A stretch of 64,000 nucleotides of DNA from Hirudo medicinalis (GCA_011800805.1 MPNW01000061.1:54770-118769); one strand, 5' to 3'; shown: positions 35,615-59,856, counted from the first letter of the stretch. Program-made: numbers and translations. Notes: generated by a model not told the origin, from the sequence alone.

Positions 35615-37326
35615 TGTTATACAGTTACACTTAAAGCATCCATTTTTCTAGTTACTAAGCTTATATTATTAATTTATATTTAGTAATTTTTACAAAGTTT
35701 GATAAAAGTCATGACTAATGCAGTTAAACGATGATTATCGTCCGGCACATTTATTAATTTACGACACGTATTGTGTTATTTATTATGTTAAAGGAGACAA
35801 GATGCATGGTTTTAATTATTTATTAGTAAAAGTGATGTTCATCAGAATATTAGAAAATACCCCTCAATTAGCATATTTAAAAAAAAATTTACTTTTTGGC
35901 GAATAAAGTCATGTTATCTCTTTCTGGAACATTATTACAAATCTCCAAACCCTGAATTCCAGCCTGAATTTCTTACGAATCCATTTCCCGTAGAGCAATT
36001 GCCACAATCTCTCATGCCAATCTCTCGAGCAATACAATATTTAGAACTCTCCTTAAATGAGCACTTCTTGTACATTTACCCTCATCGTAGGGCATTGGCA
36101 ACACAGCCGCCAGTAATTTTACACCACGCACCATGAGTTCTTCATCCAATTCACAACCATGCTAGACTAAACAAAGTTACCAGCTGATTTCCAAAAATGA
36201 TTTTTCTCCATCATATTTTCAATGTAGTCATTGATTTGCATGCGAAAAACATGCGGAAGTATTAAATTGACCCACTTCTTTATAACTCCTTGTCTGCACT
36301 AGCCCTTTTCAATTTCAATAACATAAATGTCTGAAACAAAAAGTAAAATCCAGACGAATTGCCAAAATACAGCTAAAACATGCATTTTCGTAATCAGCGA
36401 AGTGAACATAGATTAATGAAGCACCCCTCTAATCATTTGTCATTTGATGAAATGAGGATTGAAATGAGTGATGTAATGGGGAATGAACCTGTGATTGATG
36501 CAAATGAGCTAATGGGGATGGGTATGATCGATTAAATTGAAAAGATTTTGATGAAGGAGGAAGAGGCTTATCTGATCCTCCTTTGGGTTTCTGGCTTCGA
36601 CAACATCCTCTGAATTATGAAAAGTAATATATTTACAAACTTGATTTCTTTTAAGATAATTGAAAATATCACATTGAAATCTTACTAGCAATTCTGAGTA
36701 TCCATACCTGATATTTTGGCCAGTCCTCTTTCGGTTCTAGTCCCTTATCTTTGGCTTTTGAAATATTTCTTAAATATGCAGGTGGCCAACAACATTCAAC
36801 TAAGGTTTATATTTTATTTTTTGCCCAATTTCATTAACATATTTAACCAAATCTATGGCAAATAATTAACTTCTTTCGTATTTTCGAACTCAACAATAAT
36901 AGGACCATTTTTCTGTAATAATCATTTATCACAATTAATTTTCAAGAATAATATGTTACAACACATACAACATTATATTACTAATGCATTTGTGGGAGAG
37001 CAGCAAACCCATCATTGAAAGGAAGAATTAAATGATAAACTAGTTTAGGTCTTTCACTGCTCTCTGCCCTGATTGGTGATAAACTCATCTTGAAGAAAAA
37101 AGTTTCTTGAAAAATTTCGTTGCTTAATTTACGTCGTTTAAGTAACCTTGCCAAAGATGTGTTTATCAACTTGAATATTATAAACTCATTTCCTTGATGT
37201 TCAACTAGTGATGATACAAACTATACCATCTGATAACAAATCCGAAAATAAACAATTTTATCACTAAATAAGGCACGCGATGTTATAATAATAAAAGTGA
37301 AACAAAACTTTACAAATACAAATACA
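35615..37326. other. Intergenic, nothing supported
   Basis: This AT-rich stretch upstream of the NUDT2-like gene has only short frames with no recognisable motif. It should contain the promoter of the minus-strand gene, but no specific element could be assigned. Confidence 0.5.
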
Positions 37327-37356
37327 ATATATATATATATTATATATATATATATA

Positions 37357-37496
37357 TTTTGGTGCCTGCCCCTGTTTCAAAGTATTAAAATCACAATCAC
37401 GGTCTTTTATTTTTGCTTTACCATTACCAAATTGACAAAACGTGGGGGCCCATTCCCGCTGACCCTAGGGGCCCGAAATTTCTGTCAGCGACCCTC
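37357..37496 (+). repeat. Dispersed repeat, copy 1 of 2
   Basis: The stretch with ACCAAATTGACAAAACGTGG, GGGGCCC pairs and TGTCAGCGACCCT closely resembles 54082-54198 in the same orientation. No coding capacity is evident. It follows an (AT)n microsatellite at about 37327-37358 and is followed by a (CATCAC)-rich tract at 37497-37570. The family is not recognised. Confidence 0.7.
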
Positions 37497-37570
37497 ATCA
37501 TCACCGTCATCATCATCACCATCACCACCACCACCATCACCATCACCGTTATCATCATAATCATAATCAT

Positions 37571-38122
37571 GGCGGTCTCACAAAAGCTCTTTCCGAGTGC
37601 CGCCTTGAAAGCGTTTAGCGATTCATTAGTAGGAGCGAAAATAGTGAACAAAATGAGACAGCCAATAGCGTGTCTCCGTTAAGCAGCCAATGGTAGTAAG
37701 CGAGGTCCTCCTGTCAGGTCGGCGAGAGGTTTCCTCTCAAGTCGGCGCATACTAGGCCTACTTAAACGGCTAGACAAGAGGCCGACTTTCAGTGCTTCAA
37801 GGAACGTGGACGAAGGAGGAGGAATGAAGAAGAATTGTGGAGAGTTGGAAGTGGAGAAAACAAGTACAAGCCAGCAGAGACCCGGCTGATCACCGGGTGC
37901 GGCCCAACTCCAGAAAGCGTCAGGAGATCAGGGCCGAAACGCTTGAAGACGGGGTACTCTGAGGAATCTCTGCTGGAGCTCCACGTCACCGGAGTTTCAC
38001 ATTCTATAAACGATATCTATTATAATATAAACATACACATTATAAAGAAAATGGGCTATGAGCGAGGCCCTTGCGAGTTCAATGATACATTATAATCACT
38101 CATTAACGAGCTTCCATCCCTT
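37571..38122. other. GC-richer unclassified block left of the MITE
   Basis: This block is clearly richer in G and C than its surroundings and contains no supported ORF. Near 38063 it has CGAGGCCCTTGCG, whose inverse CGCAAGGGCC recurs near 38508, so the MITE may be nested inside another inverted-repeat element spanning about 38055-38525. It could be an LTR or SINE remnant; I do not recognise the family. Confidence 0.35.
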
Positions 38123-38422
38123 CCGGGCTGTGGAGTCGGAGTCGTACTTTATAAAATATTCGGAGTCCGAAATTTTTATACCGACTCCAGACTTGTCTTT
38201 TCCAACAACCTCCGCTTTTAGCAACTTCAACAAAATTGTTTCCTCGAGAGCAACGAATTTTGAGGAGGCATTTGTAGCGTTTCCATTTAGAAGTATCGAA
38301 ATTGGTTGTAGAAGTTATTATTCGGAATGTTTTAGTTGCGCAACTAGCCGGAGTAGGAGTCGAACTTTTTAAAAATCCCGGAGTCAGAGTCAGATGATTT
38401 TGGTCCCGACTCCACAGCCCTG
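38123..38422. mobile_element. hAT-like MITE, 300 bp
   Basis: The left end reads GGGCTGTGGAGTCGGAGTCG and the right end is its inverted counterpart ending CGACTCCACAGCCCTG. Internal copies of the GGAGTC-GGAGTC motif appear at both ends, and the middle has no coding capacity. Terminal CAGGG-type ends and a length of 300 bp fit a non-autonomous hAT element. The flanking octamers (CATCCCTT and CTTCTCGT) agree at 5 of 8 positions, so an 8-bp target duplication is possible but degraded. This repeat type is, to my knowledge, widespread in invertebrate genomes. Confidence 0.6.
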
Positions 38423-38524
38423 CTTCTCGTACGGGCCCCGTCTCTAATCCGACATTTTGCCCTGCCGTAAACCGTTGAGCTGAGCCAAACGGTCAACATG
38501 TCTTCGGACCGCAAGGGCCCCGTC

Positions 38525-39894
38525 CCTCTGTGTTTGCTGGGACGCCTCATTGATCTTAACTAGGGCTTATGTTTAGGGAAACACTATATTTGCTACAAGA
38601 CAATATTTTGCAAGTATTAGATTTCAATAATTGCCGCTAAGGAAACCCTACCCTTGGGCAAGAATGTCTGATAATGAAAGTGACTTCACCTAAATCGAAC
38701 AAAGATTTCTCAAGTACATCAAATACAAATAAAGTAGATATTGCCGGTAACCTGAAAAGTTAGTATAAGAGCAAGTAAAATTACCACTAAGTTGATAATA
38801 ACAGTTAATTTGAACTAGAAAAAAGATAAAGAAGTTTTGTTACCTAGTTCAAGCTATCGTGTTGCCTGCCAATGCAAAAGCGCTGTTGGTCAGATTCAAG
38901 ATGAATCACTTCCACCACCAATTACGCTGAAGAAATGATGTTATAGTTTTAATATTTAGAACGTAAAGTTTAAATTCAAAATTGAATTATTATTTATGTT
39001 CATGTTGTAATAATATTCATTTGAAAATGTGATTTGCAAGCAAATATAAGTAATGTCATTTTCTCAAGTGTCTTTTGTCAGATACATCAATAATTAGGTT
39101 ACTTAAAGAATAAATATACAAGTCCGAAAATCGTTAAATAATGTAATTAGTTCGGAGACTATAAAACAATTAGTAGCCTTTAAACAATCATATTTCCGTG
39201 CTTTTTGTACCATTATTGATTTTTGTTAATAAAACCAATCCGCGATATCGAATAAATCAATATTTTGGCAACAGCTTGGGGAAACAATAATAAATTCTCC
39301 AATTTTATACTTGATTGCAAACGATTTCCGGTTTGGTCGCATGTTTATAAGAGGTGTTTTTGAGGTGGCTACGTGTACCCGGGTGTGTCGGTGATCTCTG
39401 TTGCGTAGATGTGGATATTGGCACTCAATTTTGTAGGTTGTGTTTTGTTCACATCACTGAGTTTTCAAAAGTCGTACGAGTGCGGTTTTGCACTTTAAAC
39501 TTTGCATTTAATAGGAATTAGTTTATTTATTTCTTGGACAAGTAATTTGAACAATTTTGTCTTGATATTTCGGTACAATATTTAAATCTTATATTTGAAG
39601 TGAATACGAAATAATTATTAAATGACATTGGGTTTAGAAATTTCAGTTGGTTTTATATTTAGTAATAAGTTTTACTGATTTTTGCAATCATTTGCAGAGA
39701 GATCATGACAAATTCGTTAAGCCGTCCTCGTGTTTTAAAATGTTTATTTTCAGCAAGTGGATTTTATTAATTGGCAATGTAGACATATAATTAAAAGTCT
39801 TAGTTTAATAGATGCCTACATGCAAAACCATTGAAGTAATTTTGCTATAAATTTAACTTTTCATCTGAGTTAATTTTTATTTTATTTTGTGCAG
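38525..39894. other. Intergenic upstream of GALNT, nothing supported
   Basis: AT-rich sequence without convincing ORFs or repeats. Presumably it holds the GALNT promoter and any non-coding 5' exon. A short GC-richer patch near 39325-39420 (GGTTTGGTCGCATG, GGCTACGTGTACCCGGGTG) is a possible promoter region, unproven. Confidence 0.35.
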
Positions 39895-40020
39895 ATGTGT
39901 TTCCAGTTAAGTTAACCAGTTAGCTTCAGTTTATTTCATTAAATCATCCACATCTTTGGGTACCCCTTTGGATAATCCTCTTGATTCAACTGCCTCAGTA
40001 ACATCTGCCACCAGTTCAAA
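39895..40020 (+). promoter_or_regulatory. Probable 5' UTR exon segment upstream of the GALNT start
   Basis: A polypyrimidine stretch ending TTTTGTGCAG at about 39894 looks like a splice acceptor and is followed by 126 bp leading to the GALNT ATG at 40021 (context CAAAATGA, purine at -3). This suggests the first coding exon carries some 5' UTR and that one or more non-coding exons lie upstream. No clear TATA box or initiator could be assigned. Confidence 0.35.
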
Positions 40021-51514
<11,494 letters not shown>

Positions 51515-54081
51515 TGAGGGAATTCGGGTGGTCCGACGATCGCGTGGTATCGTCTTCTAGTTTATCGGACCTCTTCTAATTATGACGATTATGATTACGA
51601 TCTTAAAATTGAATTTAATTCTACGTTCTCATCGATGATGGCTGTTTGGACTGTTTGTGAGGGCTGCATGCGTCCTGGCTGGCATTTCCTCGTAATCGAC
51701 TACCAGAGGTTTACTGGCACGATCGTGCATAACTACGCGGTCGGGCTCGTTTCTCATTCACATCACAGTAAGGCACGTCTGCTAAGGGCCGAGAACACCT
51801 TGCATCAATTTCTGATATTTCAAACTTTGAATTCTTTGCTCACCCTCGACGAATGTACAAAGAGGCTACAAAGGCGTTTCTAAATTTGGCCGTCGTTCGC
51901 ATTTCTTGTGGCGTTTTTTTTGCTTTGCAGAACCGAATATTTTTTTGGGAGCATTTTATTGGTTTACATGATTTTGTCTTGTAATTTATAAATGTAATTA
52001 TTATATATTTGAATTTATATGCATTCAAGTTCAGCATTTGAAGTTTTTAATGCGGGGTTCTTTTCAATGCAACCGAAATGATGATGATGACGACGACGAC
52101 GATGTTGATGATGATGATGATGATTGAGAGGAACATTTCTCGATGTCATTGAAACCTGTGATTTGATCTATGGAGAAGTTGATCCTGCCAATGCTGTGTT
52201 TCGTTGGATGTGTGATTGCATTCGAAGGTTTTCATTCTCCTCTGCATTTAATTCGCCGAGATGTTTTGGAGTGGTTTCACTGAATTATTGTGATACTTAT
52301 TCCAGTTCATTGATTTTCATTTGTTACACGTTATGAAGGACATCACGGACACCACTCACTAACAATTTAGGTAGGATTTGTAGCTCTAGATGGTCTAACT
52401 ACTACTGCTGTTCAATTACATGTGTCCTTGGTGACTAACAACTTATCATCACGTTTGCTGAAGGTTTGTGGATAGTCATGCCAAATTGTCTTCTGATTGT
52501 ATGATCTCAACGATGATGACGATGTTGTTGTTGATGATGATGATAATGATTCCCTTGTAATCATAGGAAGAGAAGTTTTCAATTCTTCCAGCATTCCATT
52601 TACGTGGTTTTTCATTCTTCACCGAGCGAGACTTTTGTTTATTTTGAAAGCAACTTTACGAGAGTCCATTGCATTGTGCAGCGAGTTCGAACGTCGAAGG
52701 ACTTAAAAATCGATTGAAAAATATCGAACTCTCCGATCGATGACGCCTCATGTCCACGCTCGATACTCGTGCGAGTTGGCAATGTTCAGTGAATATTGTT
52801 CACCACGCTGCCGTGTTACTCATCACTGCACTCATCGTCGTCTTCACCATCATCACTTTCTATTGTTAAAGTATTCCTTTCTCGTTGACAATGATTTTGT
52901 TTCCGATGGTTCGACTTGATTTTTATTAGATAACAAATGATCAATTAACCTGACTTTTATTAGATAACTTGTGAAGCAATTAACTCCAATCCAATTAGGA
53001 CCTCATTTGCTGGAGTCGATGCTTGTTTGGTTGCTTCGAGAGCACAAATGAAATTAGTTTGAAACCAGCAGGAAATAACCAGGCACGGAGAACCATATTG
53101 GATCAGCGTGAACGTAAAACCTAGAAACCCAAAGTTACTTCCAACTAATAAGCAGTAAAGTGCAGAACCAAGTTCAGTGCTTAACATGTCCGGGGCCCAA
53201 GAGTGACTTGAGGACGAGGTTCGAACGTGAGGGGAGTAGAATTGTGTAGCGCTAAATAAATGAAGCAGGTTTTAGTTCTTTGTCGGGTTTATGGAGGATG
53301 ATAAAAATTTGTGACGATGGTCGGTCGTTGATGGTGGGTGTGTTTGCTTGAAGCTTTTCCCGTGAACGGAAGCGAGATGCAATTCTAGATGGTTGGCTTC
53401 ATATAAGCAACACTAAAAATGAAATCCTCAACTCGGATTGGTCGAGGCCTCGGCTCGAGGATGACTTCATCGACGTGGTGTAATTTGGAAAAATTTCTTT
53501 TCCGGGTACGATTTTACTTTTATTTTCATTACAAAAGTAAAATACGATAACTAATGTGTGTGATCTGTGTTCTTATTTCCCTCTAAATACGTCCTTGTTG
53601 AGATGCTTCAAATATTTTGACCGCAGATTTCTTTTGCTTCTAAAAATTCGTGTCACGCAACATCCATTGATTCAAAGTAGTTCACAAAAAGTAGCTAAGC
53701 TTCGGACAATTTGGAATCTTTGGATTTTGTAAACTCGGCCATGAAGATGTATTCAAAAATTGTCATTGCCCTCTCATTTATTCAGTCACAATTTTCATAA
53801 CCCATTCATCCACTTAATCACTTTCATCATCTCTTTGATGGGGCAAGCATACGGCCTTCACAAACTATGATTTCTTAGATGGCAAAATATCTGTATTTAA
53901 ATTTCTTTGGAGTGTTCTTTATTCGTGACCACAGTGACTTTTATTTAATGTTAATGCAGATAATGATTTTAAACATAATTTCTTATTAACATATTTATTA
54001 TTATCGTTACTAACATATTACATGCTGCACCAAGGCCATCGAGAAGGGGGGCAGGGTGACAAGTGCCCAGAAACCCGGTCA
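51515..54081. other. GALNT 3' flank: no supported gene
   Basis: Starts with the GALNT 3' UTR, whose end I cannot fix; the nearest clear AATAAA is near 53253. Short (GAT)n tracts occur near 52080-52125. A tRNA-derived SINE relic is possible near 53190-53265, where GGTTCGAACG resembles a B box and GTAGCGCTAAATAAATG resembles a LINE/SINE tail. No coding region is convincing. Confidence 0.4.
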
Positions 54082-54198
54082 TTTTTGGGGCCCGCCCGAG
54101 TTTTAAAACCTTTTTTTGTTTTTCCGTTACCAAATTGACATAACATAGGGGCCCATGGCCGCTATGCCTATGGGCCCGACATATCTGTTGGCGGCCCT
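54082..54198 (+). repeat. Dispersed repeat, copy 2 of 2
   Basis: Shares TTACCAAATTGACA, AGGGGCCCAT, GGGCCCGA and a TCTGTTGGCGGCCCT end with 37357-37496, by eye about three-quarters identical. The GGGCCC blocks form an imperfect palindrome. Unclassified; probably a piece of a transposon family. Confidence 0.7.
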
Positions 54199-56793
54199 GT
54201 GCTGCAAAACCGCAATCTGAACAATTGATGGGTCGAGTATTTTTCACTTGTCCACACATTCATTCAAGCATCTGTCTGCACATCCACCCATCATCCATCT
54301 ATCCGTCCACCCATCCGTTCATATTCCAGAAATATATCAGGTGATCAGGAGCTTGGCACGAGGATTGATAGGACACAGTTGTCGTGCTTGTGATTGAGTT
54401 TCAGAAACTGCTTTATACCTGCAAAAGCAGTTCCATCACAATCATCAAAAATTTCGTAATTTTGCCTTTCATTTCGCTTATTTCTTTTAATACTTTTACT
54501 GAAAATGCTTCAGCATTTTAAATAATCCTTAATTTTTTTAAATCGAAAATTGATTCTTCAATTCACTTTATTTTTTCTTATTTTGATACAAGAAAATATT
54601 TCAGCTCATAAAACGGGTCATTTGTCAAGCGAAGTAATATTTCATCGTCATAAACAGCTTCTTTCTTTCTTGAAAATGTTAACTTTGTTACTTTCACTGC
54701 TTTTATTCGACTCTTCACGTCTCCGCACTCAAGCAGAGAATGTTTTTATTGGCACAGGGATCAATACATTGATGGTCATTCAGCCTCTCGAAGATTCGCC
54801 CATCTACAGACTTCTTTTCCTCCACGAACATCGAGTGACTTGACCACGTTTCTGAAGCTGTTCATCGGATGCAGACATTCGCACCTTAATCTGTCAAACA
54901 TGATGACGATTTAATTTCACTTTAAATAATTGGCTTAAATAATTTAATTAATTTTCAATTTTGTTGTTGATGTTTTTAATGTCAAATGTTACTTTTTTTC
55001 ATTTATTCGAATCGAATTTATTTATTTTTGCTTATACAAAATTTCCAATTGAAAGTGAAATATCAGAAATCAATTGCAGACGAATCACAGAGCACGCAGT
55101 AATGGCGGGAAGCAGAAGGCACCACTCCATTCTTTTATAACCTTGATCTCCCTGACAACCTGTCCACAATTTATCCATTCAGTCTCTTAAGTAATCACCA
55201 TCATCATCGTCGTCGGCATCTTCACCATCGTCGTCAGAAGTTGTTTTTTTGTGGTCGTTATTAAGCCTGGCATCAATAGGAGATTTGAGAAAGAGTTAAA
55301 AACGTTATTGTTTGTTCGTCCATAAAGCAAAAGCTGGAACAATACAAATGTCTCTCAAAGAAGGGCTCTTCTAAAGGGTCCTGCATAACTCTTATAATCG
55401 CAAGTCTTGGATCGATACACGATGACTGCACAGAACATTGCAACATGCCTTCGCAGTTTTGGAACATTGCGGTTTTTCGTGACATTTTTCAATTCTATAT
55501 CTTCTTTTTTCCGATGAAATTGTTTGGCTGCGAGTGATATCTTCATCAGATCTCCATTGTATCGGATGTGATGTCAAGCAGTATTCTCTTCATTTCGTTT
55601 GGAAAACTGTTTGCAAGTGCTGCGCTGTTTGCATGTCGAATCGCATCGCGCGTTAACCAAAAAGGCGCAACATAAATTGTCGTTTACAATTCCAGTAGGC
55701 GCTACATAAATGGTCTTCCCCAAATCAAAACACACAAGCATTTTCATAAATTACCATTTACACGAGTGCCACGTGCAATTCTTGTGCGAAACTTCCACGA
55801 ACAGCAAGAGAAGCTATGTTGAATACAAATTATTTTAAGTACTTTTTATCACATTCTTTATAAGCATTCTTTATAAGCATTAATGCATTGAATTATGCAT
55901 TAATGAAGGCACTACCAGTCTTGAGTTACGGATATTGGTTGTCTAAATACATTCTGAATAATAATAGTAATAATAATAATAATAAATTTTAATAAAGAAA
56001 TTGAGTTGATACCAGGAAAGCCAATTGCTGAAGATATTCAAAACATTGAAGCAATGGGACCGCACATATTCTAAGGAAAGTACTTGCTTGATTGGTAGAA
56101 CATCTGACATCGAACGGCTGACAAAAAAACTGACATTCGATTTAAGTTTTGACTCGGTTCGTAATTAAGACAATTCATTCATTTCCATTTATTATTGTTA
56201 TTTGCTTTTTTTGTTTTTTGTTTCGTTTTTTGTTTTTTTTTATTGTCTGAGGACTGGATGAGATGAGACTTGGCAATCATTTTATCCGGCTTCATTATGG
56301 CCGAGTTTGACTTTGAATAACATAATAATAATAATATGACCATTAATTATTTCTTTTATTTCTGTTATTTTGTTAAGGCAATATTTAAAAAAATTAAGAA
56401 ATAAGATGACATTTAACCAGATTTAAGGTGAATAATAAATACTGTTTTACTAAAACGTAAATAAAAAAGTGCATTGCGCAAATATTAAAAATAATGGCTG
56501 CAGCTAAATGAAATTCAAGTTGCAATAAAAAATGTTTGATTGCATGTCATCGTAAAAATCCCATTAAAAAGATTTATTCCCAAATTGCTAAAATTATAAA
56601 AAGAATTAAGAAATAAACTTCAAACTGAAAAAAGAAAAGCACGAAATATTTGTAATTAAGTAATTCTCAATTAATGTTAAAAAATTAAGCAAGATAAAAC
56701 CAACAATACCTAATGAGTCACAGTACTACTTATTTTTAATATTTTCCTTTTTTATTAAAACAAAACAAACTTCAGTTCAAAAGGATTTGTTGA
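54199..56793. other. Intergenic, nothing coding supported
   Basis: Contains a (CCATC)-like tract near 54270-54320, a short (CATCATCGTCGTCGG)-type tract near 55200-55240, (AAT)n near 55970-55990 and T-rich runs. A 14-mer GGCGCTACATAAAT at 55698 also occurs at 16728 and looks like a shared LINE/SINE tail. No ORF has recognisable motifs. Confidence 0.45.
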
Positions 56794-56960
56794 AACACAT
56801 AGTAGCACATAACAACACATAGCAACACATAACAACACGTAGCAGCACATAACAACACAAAGCAACACATAGCAACACATAACAACACAAAGCAACACGT
56901 AGCAACACATAACAACACAAAGCAACACATAACAACACGTAACAACACATATCAACACAT
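56794..56960. repeat. 10-bp minisatellite (ACAACACATA-type)
   Basis: About 16 degenerate copies of a decamer such as AACACATAGC/AACACATAAC/AACACAAAGC. The minus strand gives an artefactual Cys-Tyr-Val-Leu-rich reading frame; it should not be annotated as a gene. Confidence 0.93.
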
Positions 56961-57780
56961 TTAAAATCAGTGTTGGGCATCCTCAGCATCCATGTCTTCC
57001 GACTCGTCATTGTCCATCTGCGCGAATAACGCGCTCACAGCACATTAAAAGCACCAGACTTCTTCCTGCAGAATTCAATCACTCCATCCTCTTCTCTGGT
57101 TTCTGTCCGTTCTCTTCAGAACAATTTCGATTTAAGTCATAGTCGAGCACTATGTTATATTGTAGTTATAATTAAAATGATAATTATTATGAGGTCGTAG
57201 TGCCGGTTGTTGAAGAGGAATGAAAACAAGAATTGAGACATTTTCAAGCGCCCTACTGGCCAGACGTTTGCTGGCTGTTATTTGGGATTAATTCATATTC
57301 GCTGTCGAGGTGGGTGCGTTTTTTTTTTCTTCAAACTAATTATTCAATTTCTGAACTACGTATATTTTTCTAAAACAAAATAGTTGCTGCGCTTTAAATA
57401 AATAAATAAATATGAATATTTTGAGAGAAAAAAGCCGAATAAAAATGCAAAATACTCACCGTAAATTTTGTCGAGTATCTTCATCGAGGGTGCTTAGGCT
57501 CCAAAGAATCATTTGTTGGAAACTGCTCTCCTCCTATCACCGTCTCTCTATCCACGAACAACATTGTCTCAAAGATTCCAACGTATCCACATCACCATGA
57601 AACGTCAGGATGAACAATAACCTCGAGTTATTAAAAGCATAAAAATAGAAATTTTATTCAAACGGCACCATCACATCCTCACCAAGGTTCGAGGTGGATC
57701 GGCCTTGGATTGTTTGTTTGGCTCGTTGTTGGGGATTGTGGCTTGGTCGGACTTGGGGTGGCTCTGTTACCACCCAACCA

Positions 57781-57817
57781 TGGGTCACCATGGGTCACCA
57801 TGGGTCATCATGGGTCG
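57781..57817. repeat. Decamer tandem repeat TGGGTCACCA
   Basis: Four copies of TGGGTCACCA/TGGGTCATCA about 315 bp upstream of the KCNMB-like start codon. Too short to assign a function; it could matter as a promoter-proximal repeat. Confidence 0.85.
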
Positions 57818-58132
57818 ATGAATAATGCAGTCATGATGTCATTCCTCTGGATTTACTCTTTCCAAGCGTAGATCACGATTTCCAGTGAATGTCTTGATTT
57901 ACAAGCACGAGACTTCTTCTCTCGTAACCTTGCCATTGCAGAATTAAGTCGTCCACGTTCAGCACGTAACACTGATGAGCTGTTAGTCACGCACAACATA
58001 ACACGGACACAACAAAACATAAATTATGTTAATCAACATCAATCATTAATGTGCTTCAGTATTTTTATTTTATTTTGTTGCAACAACTTTTGAAACTTTA
58101 TAAATTTTCCCACCAGCTAAATATCCATAGAA

Positions 58133-58582
58133 ATGGCCAGTGCATGCTCCGTCGTCATGGCCAACGACTCATCCATGATGGGTGTGGCCGAGGGTGGAGC
58201 TGGCAGGTCAGCCCTGCACACGAGGGCCAGTACTTGCATCCTGGTGACTCTGTCTTTGGTCTCTGCCCTGGTGCTGGTCGTGTGCGGAGTTTTGGTGGTG
58301 AGAGAGTGGACCATTTCAAGGACATTCGAGGCTACAGAATGTCTGGTAAGGAACGTTACTTACGTCGGTCAGGATAGGGAATGCGTCTACTGCACCAGCG
58401 GCGCTAAAGATGGCAAGGCAAGAATCGAAAAGGGCAGTGTCCACACGGGGGGCGGGTCCACCTGCATACCCGCCTACTACCCATGCTTAAATGTTATTGT
58501 CTCCTATGGACCAAACAATGCCAGTCGCAGAAGGGCCATTCTTTACGAAAGCAGTGTCCATGCCACTGGGATCCACAGAGAC
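58133..58582 (+). CDS. BK-channel beta-subunit-like (KCNMB/CaKB-like) membrane protein, first exon only
   Basis: 150 codons from an ATG at 58133 to a GTGAGT donor after 58582, phase 0. A hydrophilic N-terminus of about 32 residues is followed by one strong transmembrane helix (about residues 33-57, CILVTLSLVSALVLVVCGVL). An extracellular segment follows, with Cys residues, NVT and NAS glycosylation sites and the stretch YYPCLNVIVSY, then RRAILYESSV. That YPC-L-x-V block followed by a charged A-x-L-Y strand resembles the extracellular loop of KCNMB proteins, which modulate Ca2+-activated K+ channels through two TM helices. The second helix is not in this exon and I cannot identify it with confidence downstream. 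A TipE-type sodium-channel auxiliary subunit, a related fold, is the main alternative. Confidence 0.6.
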
Positions 58583-58961
58583 GTGAGTAGTTTCCTGGTT
58601 TTAAATAAAAAAGTTTTTCCTCTTCTTTTTCGAACGCAAATTTAAAATTATTTAGAAAATGGAAGAAATGCAATTAGGCGTGGTTTGCCGATATCAAGAA
58701 TCATTCAGCCTCTTCTTTTTGCTGATGCCTTTCAGGACATAATCGGTTTTCGATTCTGTTGGAACTTATTCTTTAGGAATTTTTAATGAATATTTCGAGT
58801 AATTTCATAATTTTATTTTTCAATTATTCAAAAACCATTTTGAAATCTCGATTCTTCATAAATATCCTTTCCTGATTCAAGGAAAATAGGAAAATTATTA
58901 TTATTAATTAATTATTATTTATTATTCATTATTTATTATTTATTAATTAATTTTTTTTTAG

Positions 58962-59117
58962 CAAATATTTTCGTCGTTGAGGCGAAAATCTTGCGCATAC
59001 AGGAGATTTGAGGAGCAAAAATTGCACCGAAGCTCAAAGCATTCAAACACGCATCCAACTCCGCTGAAAACTGTCAAAAATTTCCGCTCAATTTACTTCC
59101 ACATCTTCCAAACTGAC
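58962..59117 (+). CDS. Possible second exon of the KCNMB-like gene
   Basis: A 156-bp open stretch in phase 0-0 follows a strong T-rich acceptor (TTTTTTTTTAG) and ends before GTTGGA. It would add 52 residues, with one Cys in KSCAYRR and a later FRSIYFHIF. Family members have a Cys-x-Tyr near this position, but the other conserved Cys are missing and the segment is unusually basic. This is only a candidate and could be intron. Confidence 0.2.
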
Positions 59118-59825
59118 GTTGGATATTGAGTCGCGTGAGAAATGGGAACATTAAATTCTATGGCGATGTTACGAGGATTACTGGTTATAACCGTGGAACC
59201 ACTTACCGGAGTTTCGAAGTGCTATTATTATTATTGATATTTTTATTATTGTTATTATTGTTATTATTATTATTATTTTTTTTTATTATTGTTAACCTCA
59301 ATGTTACTATTGTTAAAATAACCAATGACGGTGACGATGAAGATAAATATTAAGAAATAAGAAGAGCCGCAACAACAATATCATTATTGACGTTGTCACG
59401 CCAGTCACTAGTTGGATGATCACGTGACAAGGAAACCGTTTAAAATTGCTCTCCGAACGAGAGGATGGAAATTGATGAAAGAGTAATGAATGAGATGTTC
59501 ATTGGTGCTGACGTATTTATTAAACGTTTTATTAACCATTTATTCATTTTTAAGGCTTGTCTAACATGCATGGAAGGATGGATGGATGGAATGAATGAAT
59601 GAGTGGATGCACGGACAGCTGGATGGACAGACGGGTGGATGAAAGATTGGTTGGAATAGCTAATGAGTCTGCTACGGATGATTGACTATTTGGACAATTT
59701 CAGAGGCTTACGTTGGTTCTGTGTGTTTATTTCTGGCTGACATTAGCAAATGATTGACACTTTTTCACTTTTAAAGTCAATTTCAGGAATTGTTGGACAT
59801 TTTGTGGCTTCTGTTTGCTCGTTTA

Positions 59826-59856
<31 letters not shown>

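Noticed and set aside
37413..37989. Frames around 37.4-38.0 kb considered as a small gene
   Set aside because: They cross a CATCAC microsatellite and a dispersed repeat and show no domain motif or splice logic.
51635..51883. 82-codon frame just after the GALNT stop
   Set aside because: It lies in the likely 3' UTR, with no motif and no clear start context.
54550..54843. 97-codon frame with a hydrophobic start
   Set aside because: AT-rich low-complexity reading with no recognisable domain or splice partners.
56755..57010. Minus-strand Cys/Tyr/Val-rich frames that look like a membrane protein
   Set aside because: They arise from a 10-bp tandem repeat (ACAACACATA-type); periodicity explains the composition.
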